Below, one piece after another: positions 6,291 through 7,796 of a stretch of 7,796 bases of DNA. The DNA lies in contig CADCPJ010000012.1 of NCBI GenBank assembly GCA_902803245.1, positions 1 through 7,796 on the forward strand, given 5' to 3'. A model generated the notes under the pieces. The model was given only the letters and a program-made list of their open reading frames with translations, searched no databases and was not told the origin of the DNA. The stretch's first letter is position 1. Each line of letters starts with the position of its first letter. The stretch comes from an uncultured Lachnospiraceae bacterium. Lineage in GTDB: Bacteria; Bacillota; Clostridia; Lachnospirales; Lachnospiraceae. The position numbers and the translations under genes are program-made.

Positions 6291-6320
6291 GGCGGCCGGC
6301 TGGAAATCTTCCCGGCCGCC
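6291..6320 (+). promoter_or_regulatory. GC-rich hairpin just upstream of the paaK-like gene
   Basis: GGCGGCCGG (6291-6299) pairs with CCGGCCGCC (6312-6320). Alternatively 8 bp of that stem plus GGAA/TTCC (6302-6305 and 6309-6312) can form with a short bulge. Purine-rich sequence, not a U-tract, follows, so it is unlikely to terminate rightward transcription. It is 11 nt before the AAAGGA ribosome site and may protect or process the mRNA, changing the iorAB to paaK expression ratio. Confidence 0.6.
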
Positions 6321-6346
6321 GGCAGCAAAAGAAAGGATCATGCAAC

Positions 6347-7648
6347 ATGGAAAGGTACTATCAGGAGGAGATTGAGCGGGCTTCACGCGAGAGGATGCTG
6401 GAGCTGCAGAACGAGAAGTTCCTGAAGCAGGTTCGGCACGTCTGGAACGACGTTCCGTACTATCGGAAAAAGATGGAGGAAAAGGGAGTTGGCATCGACG
6501 ACATCCGGTCCCTGGATGATCTGAAGAAGCTTCCGATGCTCTCCAAGGCCGATCTCAGGGAATCCTATCCTTACGGGCTTCTCGGCTGCGATCTGACGAA
6601 GTGCGTCCGCATCCAGTCCACTTCCGGCACCACGGGGAAGCGCGTCGTGGCGTTCTACACGCTTGAGGACATCGATCTGTGGGAGGAGTGCTGCGCGAGA
6701 GCGATCACGGCAGTCGGCGGGACAAATGAAGATGTCTGCCAGGTCTCCTACGGCTACGGCCTGTTCACCGGCGGCCCCGGATTAAACGGCGGCTCCCACA
6801 AGGTCGGCTGTCTCACGATCCCAACGTCCTCTGGAAATACGGACAGGCAGATCATGTTCATCCGGGATCTGGAGACCACAATCCTGTGCTGCACCCCGTC
6901 CTACGCGGCATATCTCGGTGAGCGCATGAAGGAAATGGGATTAGGCCCGAACGACATTCCTTTGAAAGCAGGCATCTTCGGCGCCGAGGCGTGGTCCGAG
7001 GAGATGCGCAGGGATATCGAGAACACGCTCGGCATCAAGGCCTACGATATCTACGGCCTCACCGAGCTCTCCGGCCCGGGCGTCGCCTTCGAGTGCTCCG
7101 AGCAGACCGGCATGCACATCAATGAGGACCATTTCTATCCCGAGATCATCGACCCGGATACGGAAGAAGTCCTCCCCGAGGGATCGGAGGGCGAGCTCGT
7201 CTTCACGTCTCTCGACAAGGAAGCCTTCCCTCTCATCCGCTACCGCACGAGGGACATCTGCTCTCTCTCCAGAGAAAAATGCTCCTGCGGAAGGACTCTC
7301 GTCAAGATGAAGAAACCGAAGGGCCGCTCCGACGACATGCTGATCATCCGGGGCGTCAACGTCTTCCCGTCACAGATCGAGACGGTGCTCATAAACCACG
7401 GCTACGCCGCCAACTACCAGATCATCGTCGACAGGGTCAACAGCACCGATACTCTGGACGTCCGCGTCGAGATGACTCCCGAGATGTTCACGGACAACCT
7501 GGGCGAGATCGAAAAGCGTCAGAAGGATCTGATGGACGGACTCAAGTCCATGCTGGGAATAAAGGCCAAGGTCTCGCTGGTCGCGCCCAAGTCCATCACG
7601 AGATCCGAGGGCAAGGCCGTCCGCGTCATAGACAACCGCAAGATCTGA
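6347..7648 (+). CDS. paaK: PaaK-type phenylacetate (aryl-acid) CoA ligase, AMP-forming
   Basis: A 433-aa cytosolic ligase expected to form phenylacetyl-CoA or a related arylacetyl-CoA from the acid, ATP and CoA, releasing AMP and PPi. Length and motif order fit the PaaK family: VPYYR (36-40), phosphate loop STSGTTGK (91-98), FGAEAW (211-216), YGLTELSGPGV (236-246), the A7 region PLIRYRTRDI (295-304), the family's CSCGRT (312-317), the A8 hinge GRSDDMLIIRGVNVFP (326-341) and the A10 lysine Lys423 in EGKAVRVIDNR. All catalytic motifs are intact. It starts 9 nt after AAAGGA and is separated from iorB by 144 bp holding a repeat and a hairpin, without an obvious promoter, so it is probably cotranscribed. 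Next to iorAB, whose product is arylacetyl-CoA, an aryl-acid role is the best guess. Related ligases use other aromatic or branched acids, so the substrate is unproven. Confidence 0.92.
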   Translation: MERYYQEEIERASRERMLELQNEKFLKQVRHVWNDVPYYRKKMEEKGVGIDDIRSLDDLKKLPMLSKADLRESYPYGLLGCDLTKCVRIQSTSGTTGKRVVAFYTLEDIDLWEECCARAITAVGGTNEDVCQVSYGYGLFTGGPGLNGGSHKVGCLTIPTSSGNTDRQIMFIRDLETTILCCTPSYAAYLGERMKEMGLGPNDIPLKAGIFGAEAWSEEMRRDIENTLGIKAYDIYGLTELSGPGVAFECSEQTGMHINEDHFYPEIIDPDTEEVLPEGSEGELVFTSLDKEAFPLIRYRTRDICSLSREKCSCGRTLVKMKKPKGRSDDMLIIRGVNVFPSQIETVLINHGYAANYQIIVDRVNSTDTLDVRVEMTPEMFTDNLGEIEKRQKDLMDGLKSMLGIKAKVSLVAPKSITRSEGKAVRVIDNRKI

Positions 7649-7722
7649 TGTCACACGCAGATGGCATCGGACGCGCACGGTTCCCTGTCACAGGCAGATG
7701 GCACCGGAAGCGCGCGGTTCCC
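7649..7722. repeat. Tandem 37-bp imperfect duplication between paaK and the ACT gene
   Basis: Two directly abutting 37-bp units (7649-7685 and 7686-7722) match at 33 of 37 positions. Both begin TGTCACA, contain GCAGATGGCA and end CGGTTCCC. The first unit begins at the base after the paaK stop codon, and a third TGTCA start follows at 7723-7727. No coding function is apparent. Confidence 0.8.
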
Positions 7723-7757
7723 TGTCATCACAGCTGGTTTATATGGAGGAAAACACT

Positions 7758-7796
7758 ATGGCAATAAAGCAGATTTCAGTATTTCTTGAGAACAGG
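7758..7796 (+). CDS. Probable ACT-domain amino-acid-binding protein, 5' end only
   Basis: Only 13 codons (MAIKQISVFLENR) are in the window; the gene runs off the right edge in an open frame. A strong ribosome site GGAGGA (7745-7750) sits 7 nt before the ATG. The opening KQISVFLENR resembles the first strand and turn of ACT domains, where an NRPG-type turn commonly follows. Small ACT proteins of unknown exact role are known downstream of iorAB-paaK in Clostridia. An aromatic amino acid is the natural ligand guess from context. With 13 residues, the family call rests partly on gene order. Confidence 0.7.
   Translation, partial: MAIKQISVFLENR

Noticed and set aside
6180..6425. 81-aa frame spanning the iorB-paaK gap, making the repeat coding
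   Set aside because: It begins inside iorB, lacks a Shine-Dalgarno site, has Arg/His-rich composition and runs into paaK in another frame.
7279..7767. 162-aa plus-strand frame overlapping the paaK end and the downstream gap
   Set aside because: Arg/Gly/Asp/Gln-rich frame-shifted reading of paaK with no ribosome site; it would also overlap the well-placed ACT start at 7758.

Overview
The window looks like chromosomal DNA from an anaerobic, moderately GC-rich Clostridia-type Bacillota, possibly a gut or sediment Lachnospiraceae/Eubacteriales relative. This is inference from three things: strong AAGGAGG/GGAGGA ribosome sites, a ferredoxin-dependent 2-oxoacid oxidoreductase (an oxygen-sensitive enzyme class), and the gene order iorA-iorB-paaK-ACT, which I know from this group. 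Coding DNA is visibly GC-rich, while the promoter-bearing gaps are AT-rich. No rRNA, tRNA, transposase, phage gene or CRISPR array is visible.

Layout. (1) Positions 1-188 are AT-rich upstream DNA with a candidate extended -10 promoter and a 17-bp dyad. (2) Positions 189-1877 (+) encode a GAF-like/GGDEF/EAL protein with a degenerate GGDNF site and an intact EAL catalytic set, so probably a c-di-GMP phosphodiesterase. (3) Positions 1878-1975 are a convergent gap with a 13-bp GC-rich terminator hairpin. (4) Positions 1976-3607 (-) encode an AMP-forming acyl-CoA synthetase. (5) Positions 3608-3886 are a divergent regulatory gap. It holds a perfect-consensus sigma-A promoter for the synthetase, a back-to-back extended -10 promoter for the rightward operon, and a leader of about 140 nt with nested inverted repeats. 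(6) Positions 3887-7796 (+) are the operon iorA (3887-5626), iorB (5630-6202), a PaaK-type aryl-CoA ligase (6347-7648) and the first 13 codons of what is probably an ACT-domain protein (7758 onward, cut by the window end).

How the genes may work together. IorAB interconverts arylpyruvates (indolepyruvate, phenylpyruvate) and arylacetyl-CoA with ferredoxin. The PaaK-type ligase interconverts arylacetates and arylacetyl-CoA. Together they link aromatic amino acids to arylacetic acids, either as oxidative fermentation or as reductive salvage of arylacetates. The ACT protein could sense an aromatic amino acid. The divergent acyl-CoA synthetase may supply or consume related acyl-CoAs. The GGDEF/EAL gene is convergent to this cluster and has no evident metabolic link.

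The least explained parts are non-coding. One is the structured iorA leader, which could be an operator array or a cis-regulatory RNA with a three-way-junction-like layout. The others are the two internal operon gaps (iorB-paaK and paaK-ACT), each of which carries its own imperfect duplication with a 37-38 bp period.
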